The notes under the pieces were generated by a model. It saw nothing but the letters and a program-made list of their open reading frames with translations, searched no databases and was not told where the DNA came from. DNA of 64,000 nt, taken from positions 107,481,100 through 107,545,099 of the forward strand of contig NC_037677.1 of the NCBI RefSeq assembly GCF_003255815.1, in the 5' to 3' direction. Positions 1-11,237 of the stretch are shown here, piece by piece. Source of the DNA: Theropithecus gelada. Its lineage: Eukaryota > Chordata > Mammalia > Primates > Cercopithecidae. Made by a program: the position numbers and the translations under genes. Position 1 is the first letter of the stretch; each line of letters starts with the position of its first letter.

Positions 1-69
1 TGTGAGGTGTGTAGGGTGGATAATAGCAGTAATTATAAGAGTAAAACAATAACAATAATATATACCTTT

Positions 70-400
70 AATTGAGTCCTGGTACTCTGGAGCAAGTAAT
101 GTACCAAGCACTTTACATACATTATTTAATCCTGACATCAGTCCTGTTAGACAGCTATTATTATCTCAGTTTTACAGATGAGGTATCTGAAGCTAATAGA
201 AGTTCAGTAAGTTGCCCAGGATTGTATTTAGCTACTGGAAGAGCTATGATTAAAACTTAGTACTGTTTTGGTTTTGCACTAAAGCTGCATTGTTATAGTG
301 TGTTATTATGATCTCTGTTGTCTGCATGAAAAAAACCCTGAGAAATCAGGTAATTTGCTTATAGTCACCCAGCCAAGAAGCAGCAGAGATAGTATTATAA
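70..400 (-). mobile_element. MIR fragments
   Basis: Antisense MIR hallmarks: accaagcactttacatacatt, ttttacagatgagg and agttgcccagg, followed by a second weaker piece (gtcacccagccaagaagcag). Confidence 0.65.
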
Positions 401-404
401 CAGA

Positions 405-560
405 GCTTCTCGAGCTTCAGTGTGCTACAAATCACTCGGTGATGTTGTTAAAACGCACTTTGATTCAGCGTGTCTAGGGTAGTGCTGTTATTGCGTATTT
501 CTAACAAGGTCCCAAGAGATGCTGCTGCTGCTGGTGGTCCTCGGAGCACACTTTGAATGG
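405..560 (-). mobile_element. MER5-like hAT-Charlie MITE
   Basis: Contains the order tttctaacaaggtccca, gatgctgctgctgctggt, gagcacactttgaa, matching MER5A-type elements in reverse orientation. Confidence 0.65.
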
Positions 561-1784
561 AAAGGGCCCAGAACACATTGTTTTCTGATCTTTAGTAGGG
601 CTTTTCTGCTCCCCAAGCCGCCATATTCCCTCTTAAGGTCATTGTGAAGGTCGCATGGAATAATAGATGTGAAAACAACTTAATGTATGTTTCAACTACA
701 TAGTAATGCATGCTTTATGGTCCCTATGTTGATATGAATCTCTGTCTGCAAGTAACAGAAATTCATCTCCATTAAGCCTGTTGGCTTAAGTAAAAAAAAA
801 AAAAGAAAGAATTTATGGATTCATGTAAATGAAAAGTCCAGGAGTAGCTCTGGCTGCAGATACGGCTGGATTCAGGACCCAGAGACCCTCATTAGGACTT
901 GGTTTCTCTCCACTCTGCCTTCTGCTCTTTTGGCCTTGTTTACTGGGGGCTCCCTGGGGTGGGCCGTTGCAGCCCAGGCTCTGTCCTCTAGGTGGCATGA
1001 TAGCTACAGTGACCTCAGCAGTTCTTACTCCCCCTTCCATTTCCTTCAACAAGAAAAGCCTGAGTTTTTTTCCTAGAAGCTCCCACGAAAGTCCTGGGAC
1101 TTTTGAGAGAGTAGCTCTGACTGGACTAGCTTAGCACAGGGGCACATCCCTAAATTGATCTCAGGCCAGGGCTAGGTCATTCTGTGATTGGCTGGACCTG
1201 TGTCATCTGCTACATCCTCAGAGCTGGGGCAGAGACCCACCCAGAGCTCTGGAGCAAGATGAGGGAGGAACAGCTGCTATCAGGAGGAAGGACAGTGGCT
1301 ACTGGGAAGGTACAGGGCAAACACTGTATCCCTGTGTATCTCTGGGCCAAAGGGGCTGCATGTGAGGTCCCACCAGGGTTTGCAGAGGTGGAGAGAAATT
1401 CTGATTGCTCTTTCTCCTCTAACTGTATCTTTTGCTCACCAGGCAAAGTATAGGGAGAGAAAGGAGAGATTTTAAGGTATTTTTCATTTCCTCTCTTGAA
1501 TATTTCCTCATGCACATATCTTATCTCCCCATATACTTCCTGTGGCAAAGGTTCTGTTCCTCAGCTTATTTGAGGCAGAACCTTTCACTTGATAGATGTT
1601 TAATAAATATGCAAAATGAATAAGAAAGAGAAAATCTGAAGGAACAATAAAAAGTGAGTAGCCTTCTTCCTACAGACCTGGACAAGACGATTGGAATATT
1701 TTCTGGGTTGTTCTATAGAAACGTCGTCAATAAGTATGGAATCATAATCTCTTTGATGCAGAAGTGAACTTGGAATAATGTAAA

Positions 1785-1945
1785 CCAGTGTCTCCCAGTC
1801 ACTTCATCAGAGAGTCATCAGGGGATTTTTTGTTGGAGGAGTCCTCTTGCCCAGAGATTCTCTTTAGTAGGCTTGGGGTGGGAATGAGACTCCAAGGTGC
1901 TTTTGAGGGCAGAGGGCCTGGTTTCAGAGCCACTGGTCTTGCCAG
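1785..1945. mobile_element. MER5-like MITE, degraded
   Basis: The stretch agattctctttagtaggcttggggtgggaa... resembles the centre of MER5-type hAT MITEs. Ends unclear. Confidence 0.4.
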
Positions 1946-2905
1946 CCTCCTCACTACAGAGAGGGCTTCTGGCCCTGGGAAGCAGTCTTGTGAATGGTCC
2001 ATGGTGCTCTCAGTTGGGAAGATGATTGAGAGTCTTCTCTATGTACTGATAGTTACAAAGCATACAAGGCATGGTTCTCACTTAGGGAAGAGTTCACTCT
2101 CCAACTGGGAGACAAATTATTCTCGTGCAAAATTACACAAAATTTAAACATGAATGCATAAGTACAGGGACGACCAGAAGTTCCATGGCAAAAGGCAGTA
2201 TGACTGAGGGGTGTGAAAAAGGGAAGAGATTCCTAAACGAGGCCTTGAAGAAGGGGAGAATTCGCTAAAGAGAGACAGGGCTTCCAGGCAGGAGTCGGGT
2301 AAGTGACAATGTCGAGCCTAGAAAGCCTGGTAATGTTGAAACAGTCGGGGCTGCCTTGACAGGATCTGGCTTAGATGAGTTCTGGGCTCATCTGGAAGGT
2401 TTCAGTGTCTTCCTAAGACTCTTGAAGTGTGTGAAACAGCTGTGGAGTTGTCAGAGGGCATGAAACTCTCCAGCAGCTCCCTTCATGTTGGCCAAGCACT
2501 CTGTGACTTTTACAGGTGTAGCGTGCCATGCCCTGAGGCTTTTGGTGGATGCCAGATGGGCCTCATTAACCCATCTTTACAGGTAGAGAAAGTGAGTTTC
2601 CCATAGGCAATAAGCCTTGACCCAGGGTGACTCAGCCAGGTGCGGGCACAGCTGGGGCTACTCTTCCTGGGTTGAGGTTCCAAGTGGTGGTGCCTCCCTC
2701 ATAATATGCCAGCACTTTTCTGGAACTACATGGGGCTTGGAATCTCAACCTTGTCTTAAAAGCAGCAAGATGTGTTAACTCTGAGCACTGTAGATGGTCC
2801 CTTGTGGGGCTGTTGAGCGGGATCATGGTCATCGCAGAAAGGATGTAAAGATAACAATGTCTGACATTTGCTTCAAAATAATATAGGAGGTGGTGAGTAC
2901 AGATG

Positions 2906-3616
2906 TGTATTAGTCCATTCTCACACTGCTATAAAGAACTGCCTGAGTCCAGGCCAGGCTGGCTCACGGCTGTAATCCCAGCACTTTGGAAGGCCGAGGT
3001 GGGCGGGTCACTTGAGGTCAGGAGTTCAAGACCAGCCTGACCAACATGGTGAAACCTAAACTAAAAATACAAAAATTAGCCAGGTATAGTGGCAGGCACC
3101 TGTAATACCAGATGCTCAGGAAGCTGAGGCAGGAGAATTGCTTGAACCCAGAAGGCAGAGGTTGCAGTGAGCCGAGGTTGCATCACTGCACTCCAGCCTG
3201 GGCCCACAGAGTGAGACTCTGTCGCCAAAAAAAAAAAAAAAAAAAAAAAGAACTACCTGAGACTGGATAATTTATAAAGAAAAGAGCTTTAATTGGCTCA
3301 GGGTTCCTCAGGCTGTACAGGAAACATGGCTGTGGAGGCCTCAGAAAACTTACGGTCATGGCGGAAGGCAAAGGGGAAGCAGGCATGTTTTTCGTGGCCA
3401 GAGCAGGAGTTAGAGTGGGAGCAGGGAGGTGCTACACACTTTTAAGCAGCCAGATCTTGTGAGAACCCTATCATGAGAGTAGTACTAGGGGGATGGTGCT
3501 AAACCATTAAAAACCACCCGCATGATCCAATCACCTCCCACCAGGCCCCACCTTCAACATCTGGGATTACAATTGAATATGAGATTTGGGTGGGAACACA
3601 GAACCAAACCATATCA
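2906..3616 (-). mobile_element. MST/THE1-type solo LTR (ERVL-MaLR), split by an Alu
   Basis: On the minus strand it begins tgatatggtttgg and ends in the usual tgagaatggactaata region. It is bounded by TG...CA and by an identical 5-bp target duplication AGATG (2901-2905 and 3617-3621). There is no internal retroviral sequence, so it is a solo LTR. An Alu interrupts it at 2948-3247. The MST versus THE1 subfamily is not resolved. Confidence 0.85.
2948..3247 (+). mobile_element. Alu (S-like) inserted in the LTR
   Basis: Full-length dimeric Alu with A tail. Target duplication aagaactgcctgag (2934-2947) and aagaactacctgag (3248-3261) differ at one base. Confidence 0.95.
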
Positions 3617-4779
3617 AGATGCAACAAGATTGGTCAGCATCATTGACTGAAGATGGGTAATAGATTCTTCGGGGTTCAAAAACCATTCTCTCTACTTTTG
3701 TGTATGTTTGAAATTTTCTGTAATAAAAAGGTAACCAAAATTTTATCATAGACCTACTCTTTTCTCTCCCATTTCATTTTTTGATTACAAAGCTGTAATC
3801 ACCTTTGTTTCACCTGCCCTCTTTATGCCTTTACCCACAGGATACAGAAGCTGGTCAAAGAGGAAGGTTGAGAGAATTTTCTTAGGGCTTTCAGAAGTCA
3901 ACTCTCTTATTTGAAAATCTTTGGCTGCTTCTGTCCCCTTTTCAGATGGCAGCCGACAGCTGGTCCACAGAGCACCAAACAATTTGCAATTACCACCTAA
4001 AATAGCAGAACCAATGCTCTGATCCTTGGGAGGGATCACAATACCTGTGACCACTAGCCCCAGCATGTAGTATTTGCAGATTCATATTCATTCTCTGCAG
4101 CCACCTCCTTCCATCTCTCCAGCCACGCATCTTGAGATGGGTGTTAGGCAGCGCCTGCTCCATGCCAGGCTCTGTGCTGGTGCTGGCTGTGTGAAGACCA
4201 TCAGTGTAGGAGGCCCCTCACGGGGGACCTGCGATCCGGATAGAAGTAACTCCAGGAGGTATGGGCTGAAAGCGACCCCAGGAGGACGTTCTGTCGTTAA
4301 TAAGGGACAGAGGAAGGTTTAAGCCAAGGAGAAGCTCTTCTAAGTCCACTCTAACTGCACCTCTTTGACTCCTGGGAAACTGCACGGGCCACTAGAGGAT
4401 GTTTTCATCTGCAGTGTCTGATCAGCCTGTTCTGCCCCTCACTGGGGGCACCCCTGAGGGGAAGGGCCTGGGGGTGCCATCTGTGATAACCAAGGTGCAG
4501 AAGGGACCGAGAGCTTGTGGAATGCCTCTGGCCCTGACATTGGCCTGACCTGCTCCTGCCCCCATGCGCCTGAGCCCCACCCTCATAGTCACTCTGCCAT
4601 GGGTAATCTGCAAAACCTCAGCCGCTCCCTGCCAAGACCATCCTCCTCCCACGTCGGCCTTTCCTGGATCTGAGCTGGAAGGAATAACCAGGAGAATATG
4701 AAGTTCCAGAAGAGCAGAAGAAAACTGGAACCTTGGGGACTCTTTTTACAACAGAAAGCTCCCCATCCAATTCCCATGG

Positions 4780-5605
4780 GGAATTTTATTTTTATGTTCT
4801 AAAGAGTTGCCAGATACATTTATCCCAGTTTGGGGACACATTGTTTAGCCTTTGTCCATTCTAATGTGGCAATGCAAACCACAGATTTGGGAGGGACCTG
4901 GGGTGTGGCCTCCCCGGTGATGGCAGATCTCATGACATGATCTTGGTCCTGATGGCTCCCACCAGCTTTCCCAAGCTCTGCTGCTCCCTTGGTGCCTGCT
5001 GTGACAGGTCCTTTCAGGGACTAGCCATCCCAGTTGGCTTTCCCTTGATGATACAGTAGCCGGAGTCACTTGTGTGGCCCAAGGTGGGCAGGCAGGAAGA
5101 AGACCCACTTGGTGGGATCTACATTAAGTTCTATCAGCTTCAAGTGAGCCTTCTTCTTCTACCCCAAGTGACAGCCGACCCTGGCTGAAGGACCGGTGGT
5201 CTCTAGCCACACGCTGGGGTGGGAGGAGACATCCTGGACAGCAACTTTCTTCTTGGCCAATGCCAACAGCCTTGGCTTCTATCCTTGTTTGGCCTTGGTC
5301 TGAACAAGGTCTAGTTTAAGCAGCTGAGGTGCTGGAGGCCAGTGCGAGTCTTGGGTGATCTGGTTATTTGTAGGTGGCACTTTCAGGTGCTTTATAAAGG
5401 GTCGATCTCTGCAGCTTCAGTTTGACATAAGGGACCATTTGCCAAAGTTGTGGTGCCTTTTCTGGTGGACATCCTGCCCAGTGCTGAGTTCCTGGGCCTT
5501 TTCTTGAATGGGGGATTGGCTGACTTCTAAAACCTCTGACTTATTCACAAGCACAGATGAAGGAGTCACTGCCTTCTCTTTGACATTCTTTCACTTTGCA
5601 TCTCC
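4780..5605 (-). pseudogene. RPL7A: RPL7A processed pseudogene (antisense in RBM20 intron 7)
   Basis: Read on the minus strand, this stretch is a full-length, intronless but heavily decayed copy of the mRNA for ribosomal protein eL8 (RPL7A, 266 aa in the functional gene). The start region lies near 5601. The centre contains stretches such as ctgaaagtgccacct and atcaagggaaag, which match the parent, and the stop (caaactgggataa) maps to 4820-4822. It is followed by the parent-like 3' UTR ending acataaaaataa at about 4785-4798. Many substitutions, indels and stop codons break the frame, so it cannot make the protein. Lack of introns and inclusion of the 3' UTR indicate L1-mediated retrotransposition. 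A clear poly(A) tail or target duplication is no longer visible, which fits an old event. Confidence 0.85.
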
Positions 5606-5897
5606 GTATGACAAGAGGTGAGGTCCCTCCCTCACTTGAACATTTTATGTCTCTTTTCTGTGTACTAGCCCTGACCTCTCTCCCTGAAACTGCAGGCAGC
5701 TCCTCCTTCATTCTCACCTTTACTCTGTTTTTCCCAGCCCAACCCTCTATCTCAACAATAACAGATAATCAGCCACGCCACTTAGAGCACTCATACTGTG
5801 CTAGTCCAGCTAGATCACATCTCTGGACCTGAGTTTCCCATCTGTCAAATGAGATACATGATGCTTTTTAACATTTGTATGGCTCTTAGTGCATGAT

Positions 5898-6205
5898 TTA
5901 GCTGGGTGTGGTGCTTCATGCCTGTAATCCCTGCACTTTGAGAGGCCAAGGCAGGAGGATTGCTTGAGCCCAGGAGTTCAAGACCAGTCCTGGCAACATA
6001 GCTAGACCTTGTCTTTTATAAAAACTGAAAAAATTAGCCTGATGTGGTGATGAGCCCCTGTAGTCCCAACTGCTTGGGAGGCTGAAGTGGGAGAATCACT
6101 TGAGCCGGGAAGTTGAGGCTTTCAGTGAGCTGTGATTGTGCCACTGCATTCCAGCCTGAGTGACAGAGCAGGACCTCGTTTCTTTAAAAAAAATTTTAAA
6201 AAGAT
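5898..6205 (+). mobile_element. Old Alu (J-like)
   Basis: Dimeric Alu with many substitutions (gctgggtgtggtgcttcatg start, cattccagcctgagtgacag near the end) and a degraded A-rich tail. Confidence 0.9.
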
Positions 6206-7360
6206 GCATGATTCCTTGCAAATTACATAGAAAAAAATCAAGGATAAAAAGCAGTTGATTAAATTTAATAAGACTCATTATCAAAAGTTTACATAGACTG
6301 AGGGTTATTAGCCTTGGTCTTTAAAAAATCAGCTTTTTTTTGAGATATAACTCATATTCCATAAAATTTGCTCTGCTTGATACATTTTTATTTAAAGGAT
6401 GAATTTTGCATCATCTTCAGGAAGATGCTCCTGACTTGCCTTTTGTGCTTGTGAATTTTTTTTTTAATCGTTTATTATTTATTTATTTTGGTTATCGTGT
6501 GTCCATTCTGGGTTTAGGAAAGGGCTTTGGTTGGGAATGGGGGGCTGGGGTTAGTCCTGTCCTGGCATAGCCACCGTCTAATGATCTCAGGGAAGGATGG
6601 AGCCCTGGTTGCCTACTATTCTCAGCTGTGAAGCCCGACTCCCAGCTTATGCCACCCTCCTCACAGATTTACTTTGAGCATCAGCTGATGCCTGTGCATG
6701 AGGTGTTGAAGGGGGCACAGGGCATGGAAAGCATGGAAAGGAACTTGGAGTTAAAATACCTGGTGTCAGGTCCTGATTCTTTTCACTATCTGCGTGACCT
6801 TGAAGTGTTCCTTAACCCAACACAACTCCAAGAGTCACCAACTGCACGGAACACAAGGTGGCTGGTGACCCTGGAGCTGTGCAGAGCAGAGACCCTGCCT
6901 CAACCTCTCTGGCTCTAAGTTTCCATAGATATTAAAGGTGGAGGCTGCAGTCAATGATCTTCAAGTCTCTCCAAGTTTACAATGCATGCCTGCCTTCCTT
7001 CCTTCCCTCCTTCCATCCCTCTCTCCTTTTCTTTCTTACACATTTTATTTTATTTTTTTAATTCAGGCAGAGGTGGGTATTAACAAATGCTGCTTGTCTC
7101 CAGCACATGGATGTGAACACCAGGCTCCTTCCTTCCCCAGTTCGATGGACCACCACTCAGTGTTCTCTGGGCCACTCGGCCCTACCCAGTTTAGCATTAT
7201 ACTCTCACTCATCCATTGGATTATACCTTTTGTCTTCTCCACACAAGGCACTTTTTCCCTTTTGGTGGACCAGGCAGTGAATGACCCAGGTCAGAGCTGC
7301 TTCCCTCTGGTGTTTGCAAGGCCATCTCTGATCTGATGGTGATCTCTCTGACTTTGCTAG

Positions 7361-7440
7361 AAACCCGGGAAGGCTGTGGCTGCCATCATCCAGGACATCC
7401 ATTCCCAGAGGGAGAGGGACCTGTTCCGGGAAGCAGACAG
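7361..7440 (+). CDS. RBM20: RBM20 exon 8 (codons 601-627, after the RRM)
   Basis: This 80-nt exon reads KPGKAVAAIIQDIHSQRERD and then LFREAD, ending in the first two bases of an arginine codon that exon 9 completes (phase 2). It links the RRM, encoded upstream, to the RS region. Its acceptor is ctttgctag and its donor is gtgagg at 7441. It starts on a complete codon, which matches c.1801 of the human transcript. The basic and charged helix-like sequence has no catalytic role; it is the linker immediately before the RS nuclear-localization segment. No open frame longer than the exon exists here, so the call rests on the splice sites and on continuity with exon 9. Confidence 0.95.
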
Positions 7441-9015
7441 GTGAGGCCCCAAGCCCTAAGTCTCCAGGCAGGTTCTGGGCAGTGGGAACACACTCCTGTT
7501 TCTCATTCTTAGGGGCATTTGAGTCATGCTGTGCCCTGCTCTTGCCCCTACCCCATCCATCTGCTTTTCTGGGTCCCACTTTTCCATGTTCCCTATGAAA
7601 AACACCAGTCCAGAAGTCTAAACTGGCTTCTGTTTAGAACCAGCTCTTGGTTTTTCATGAGTTGAATGTAGGTGTAGGAAGTAGAATGTAGATGGTTTAA
7701 AAAAATCAGTTATTTGAACAGTCACTTTCTCTGAACATTGAATATATTCAGTTTTCCAACCCATTTCTTCCAGCCGAAGTTTGTGATCAGGCCAAGCTGG
7801 GGCTACAATTTGACCACTGTCACTCCCCTACAAAGATAGTTCCTGCAGAGAACCGAGGTAGAAAACTGCAGGAGCAGGCACCTGGCTGGCACATCTTGGG
7901 ATTCTTGCTGCAGTGGCCGTAGGCGGTGCTGTCACTTCCCAGTAGAGGACACAAGCCCAGGCTGTTTCCCCCATGATGGTCAAGGCAGCCTGGTCCTAGC
8001 GAGATGCACCTCGGTGTCCCCTGGTCAGTGAGGGCTGCGTGGTTTTCCTGTATTTAGGAACTTAATGAAAAAATGCCCATCCTTTTAGAGTATCGGATAT
8101 ATGACTCAGTTGACCTGCTTAATAACCAAACAGTCTTCGAAGTGTATGTGTATATGTGTGTGTATATCTTTGTATGTAACTGTTCAGGCTTGCTATCTTT
8201 GTTTATTAGTTTATCTGTTTTTTAAAAAAATTATGATTATTTGGGTTTTTAAAAGACGTGTAAAGTCCCATCCTGCCACCTGCAATTCTGCAGCAGAGCG
8301 GAGGGAGCTTAGGGAGTCTTGCTCTGAACCTTACACAGGTTGGGGTCCTTGTCTGGGTTTCAGTTTCTTCATCTCAAATGTGTAGGTCGGAGTTCTAGAG
8401 TCTCTTCCAACCCTAAACCTTCCTAATTCTTTTTTTTTTAACCTCTGAGCCTACCCTCCCCAATAATTAGCATCCCTTTTCCATGCATAAATTGAGCTGA
8501 GAAATAAATGAGAAAAGTGGAGGCTAAGAGGTTGGCTTTATTCTGATACAGCCCAAATGTAGAAGTGGCTTCAAGTCTTCTGGCTAAGAGGCCAGCTAAC
8601 AGCACCCAGGGTTGGGCAGCCTTACCCACTAGGCTGGACTAGGGCAATCTTGCCCCCCAGTGCCCACCCTGCACACCCCCAGGAGGAGAGTCAGAGGTCC
8701 GCTCCCTGAGCATAGCTCCCTTCTAAGAGAAGGCAAGCTGGAGCTGAGCCAAAGCAACCTAGTTCTTCTTCCTAGTTCCCAGGAGCAGGATGAGTAAAGG
8801 GATAGAGAGTGGCCAGTACTGTGCTTAGGAGAAGTCCCCTGCACAGAAGCCAGAAGGGAGGAAAAGGCTTTCTCCCGAACCACTCTAGGTGGTTGTGTAG
8901 AGTTGGGAGTTAAGAGTGTACACAGTATATCTAAGAGAGAGATTGTATCTGTGTGTGGGTGGGGTGGGATGGGAGGCGTGAAGATTCTAAATCCTGCTCC
9001 TTGGTTCCCTCACAG
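7441..9015 (+). other. RBM20: RBM20 intron 8
   Basis: A 1575-bp intron with gtgagg donor and ccctcacag acceptor. It contains a short TG-rich stretch near 8143-8170 and a weak MIR-like piece near 8270-8425. The remainder has no recognisable element. Confidence 0.88.
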
Positions 9016-9685
9016 ATATGGCCCAGAAAGGCCGCGGTCTCGTAGTCCGGTGAGCCGGTCACTCTCCCCGAGGTCCCACACTCCCAGCTTCACCTCCTGC
9101 AGCTCTTCCCACAGCCCTCCGGGCCCCTCCCGGGCTGACTGGGGCAATAGCCGGGACTCCTGGGAGCACTCTCCTTATGCCAGGAGGGAGGAAGAACGAG
9201 ACCCGGCTCCCTGGAGGGAGAACGGGGATGACAAGAGGGACAGGATGGACCCCTGGGCACATGATCGCAAACACCACCCCCGGCAACTGGACAAGGCTGA
9301 GTTGGACGAGCGACCGGAAGGAGGGAGGTCCCACCGAGAGAAGTACCTGAGGTCTGGATCTCCCAACCCGCCCCACTCTGTGTCCAGCTACAAAAGCCGC
9401 GAAGATGGCTACTACCGGAAAGAGCCCAAAGTCAAGTTGGACAAGTATCTGAAGCAGCAGCAGGATGGTCCTGGGAGGTCCAGGAGGAAGGATGAGGCCA
9501 GGCTGCGGGAAAGCAGACACCCCCATCCCGATGACTCAGGCAAGGAAGATGGGCTGGGGCCAAAGGTCACTAGGGCCCCTGAGGGCGCCAAGTCCAAGCA
9601 GAATGAGAAAAATAAAACCAAGAGAACTGATAGAGACCAAGAAGGAGCTGATGATAGAAAAGAAACCACAGTGGCAGAGAATGAG
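9016..9685 (+). CDS. RBM20: RBM20 exon 9 (RS region with RSRSP hotspot, codons 627-850)
   Basis: This 670-nt exon encodes the arginine/serine-rich region. Its first base completes Arg627, followed by YGPERPRSRSPVSRSLSPRS. The RSRSP stretch (codons at 9035-9049) is the phosphorylated nuclear-localization motif in which human dilated cardiomyopathy mutations cluster (R634, S635, R636, S637, P638); all five residues are intact. The rest is a long disordered, highly charged tail rich in R, K, D, E and S, for example REEERDPAPWREN and KSREDGYYRKEPK. The exon ends NE on a complete codon, with donor gtaatg at 9686. The frame stays open 23 nt further to a stronger-looking donor (cag|gtaagg at 9709), but only the first donor preserves the reading frame into exon 10. 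Minus-strand open frames here are shadows of the GC-rich codons. Confidence 0.97.
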
Positions 9686-9764
9686 GTAATGATCAATCTC
9701 TTCCCCAGGTAAGGTGAGGCAGGCCCTGAAGGAGAATAATCGTAATAATATAATGAGGATGAAC

Positions 9765-10005
9765 GTTTATTGAATGAATGAACATTTACTGGCTATTTAC
9801 TATGTGCTAGGCATTGTGCGAGACACTATCTCAATGAACTCATTTAATCCTCACAGGTTTTGAGTGCCAACCTTTGAGCTTGGTACTATTGTTACTGCAG
9901 ATGAGGAAACTGAGGCACAGAGAACTTACGTTATTTGTCCAAGAACACACAGTGAGGAAATGGCAGACCCGGAATTATACCCAGGAGATCTGGCTCCAAG
10001 TCCCA
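9765..10005 (-). mobile_element. MIR
   Basis: Antisense MIR: tgctaggcattgtg, tcatttaatcctcacag, cagatgaggaaactgaggca, with the typical decayed 3' half. Confidence 0.8.
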
Positions 10006-10287
10006 CGGCACCTGTTGCCTTTACTAGAAGTTAGGGCGGGAGTTGATGGAAAGACCTGTAGTCCTGTTTGTCCAGTAGGGAGTGGCCCTGAAGTGTTTGT
10101 ATCCAAAGAGCCTCCCAAGGGAGATTAGATCTTTGGTTCATTCTGTCCTCCCTCCTGCCAAAAGCATTTACCAATCCTAGAGCTCTGATGAGAGGTGGTG
10201 AAAGAGAAGCCGCCACCACCCACTAAATTAAACTGGGTGCCCAGAGCTGTCCACAGTGTTTTATCTCCACTCTAATAAAAATGCACG

Positions 10288-10587
10288 GCGACCAGGCACA
10301 GTGGCTCATGCCTGTAATCCCAGCACTTTGGGAGGCTGAGGCAGGCAGATCACCTGAGGTCAGGAGTTTGAGACCAGCCTGGCCAATATGGTGAAACCCC
10401 ATCTCTACTAAAAGTATAAAAATTGTCCAGGCAAGGTGATGCACCCCTGTAGTCCCAGCTACTCAGGAGGCTGAGGCAGGAGAATCACTTTAACCCGGGA
10501 GGCAGAGGTTGCAGTGAGCCAAGATGATGCCATTGCACTCCAGCCTGGATGACAAGAACAAAACTCTGTTTCAAAAAAAAAAGAAAA
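10288..10587 (+). mobile_element. Alu (S-like)
   Basis: Full-length Alu with A tail and flanking near-repeat aaaatgcacggc / aaaatgcatggc as target duplication. Confidence 0.95.
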
Positions 10588-10919
10588 AAAAATGCATGGC
10601 AATTGGCTGGCACCTTCATTCCAGCATCTGAAAGGTCTGAGGGCTTGCAGCAGTGCTTCAGTTCACAAAGGGGCATCACAAGGAGGGTTCTGGTTACCAG
10701 GTTTATATTCCAACTTGGCGTACACTTCCTTCTTGCCAGAGCCTTCTATATTTAAGTAGGGGTAGGATAAGTAAGGTTTGGCAATATGCATAAGAAGCCT
10801 AATTTTTTAAATCCTCCACACGTATCTTCTAGTCATTCTGACCTGGGAGTTGGTGACAATACTAAGTGCAAATAAGGAGCCCAAATCTCAACTCCATGAA
10901 CACCGAAGAGTCACCCTTT

Positions 10920-11215
10920 TGGATGCTACTTCAGCATTCGTTCCCACATGTATAGATAGAGTACCACTTTGCCAGGTGGTATGCTAGGTATAGGCGAGCC
11001 AAAGGTGAATAGGACATAGTCCGTGTTATAGCAGAGACTGAAGTCCAATGGTGGAAACAGACCTATTAATATGAAAATAATTTGTATACAGTGGGACTCA
11101 TGCCAGCATTTACAGCGAATGAGCTGCTCTGTGGGCAATTATTAACTCTGCGCAGGAACAGGAAAAGAGCTACTCAGAGAGGGTGATATTTGAGCTGAGT
11201 ATTAAAAGTAGAAAA
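10920..11215 (-). mobile_element. L2 fragment
   Basis: Antisense L2 order of motifs, ending with gatatttgagctgagtattaaa. Confidence 0.5.
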
Positions 11216-11237
11216 AAGCAGTTTGGGTTTTTTGTGG

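Larger units (their letters stand above)
2830..3745 (+). mobile_element. Old L1 3' end, interrupted by an LTR
   Basis: The flanks 2830-2905 and 3617-3745 join into a recognisable L1M-type 3' end (tgcttcaaaataatatagg ... ttttgtgtatgtttgaaat ... aataaaaag). The solo LTR at 2906-3616 splits it. L1 subfamily not assigned. Confidence 0.75.
1..7360 (+). other. RBM20: RBM20 intron 7 (3' part)
   Basis: Non-coding. Recognised contents are MIR and MER5-like fragments (1-560), an unassigned ancient interspersed repeat around 720-1190, the L1/LTR/Alu nest at 2830-3745, the antisense RPL7A retrocopy (4780-5605), an old Alu (5898-6205) and a CT-rich run at 6990-7030. I recognise nothing specific in about 1190-1780, 1950-2830, 3750-4780 and 6480-6990. 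The short open frames throughout have no splice or homology support. Confidence 0.85.

Noticed and set aside
1..7360. Possible RBM20 exon 7 in the window
   Set aside because: I found no sequence encoding the end of the RRM with suitable splice borders before 7361, so exon 7 must be upstream.
8903..9015. Upstream extension of the exon 9 open frame to a methionine at 8903
   Set aside because: The acceptor ccctcacag at 9015 and the phase match to exon 8 show that the coding exon begins at 9016.
9059..9696. Minus-strand open frames of 155 and 94 codons under RBM20 exon 9
   Set aside because: They are antisense shadows of the GC-rich RS-region codons; the plus strand encodes a recognisable RBM20 sequence with proper splice borders.
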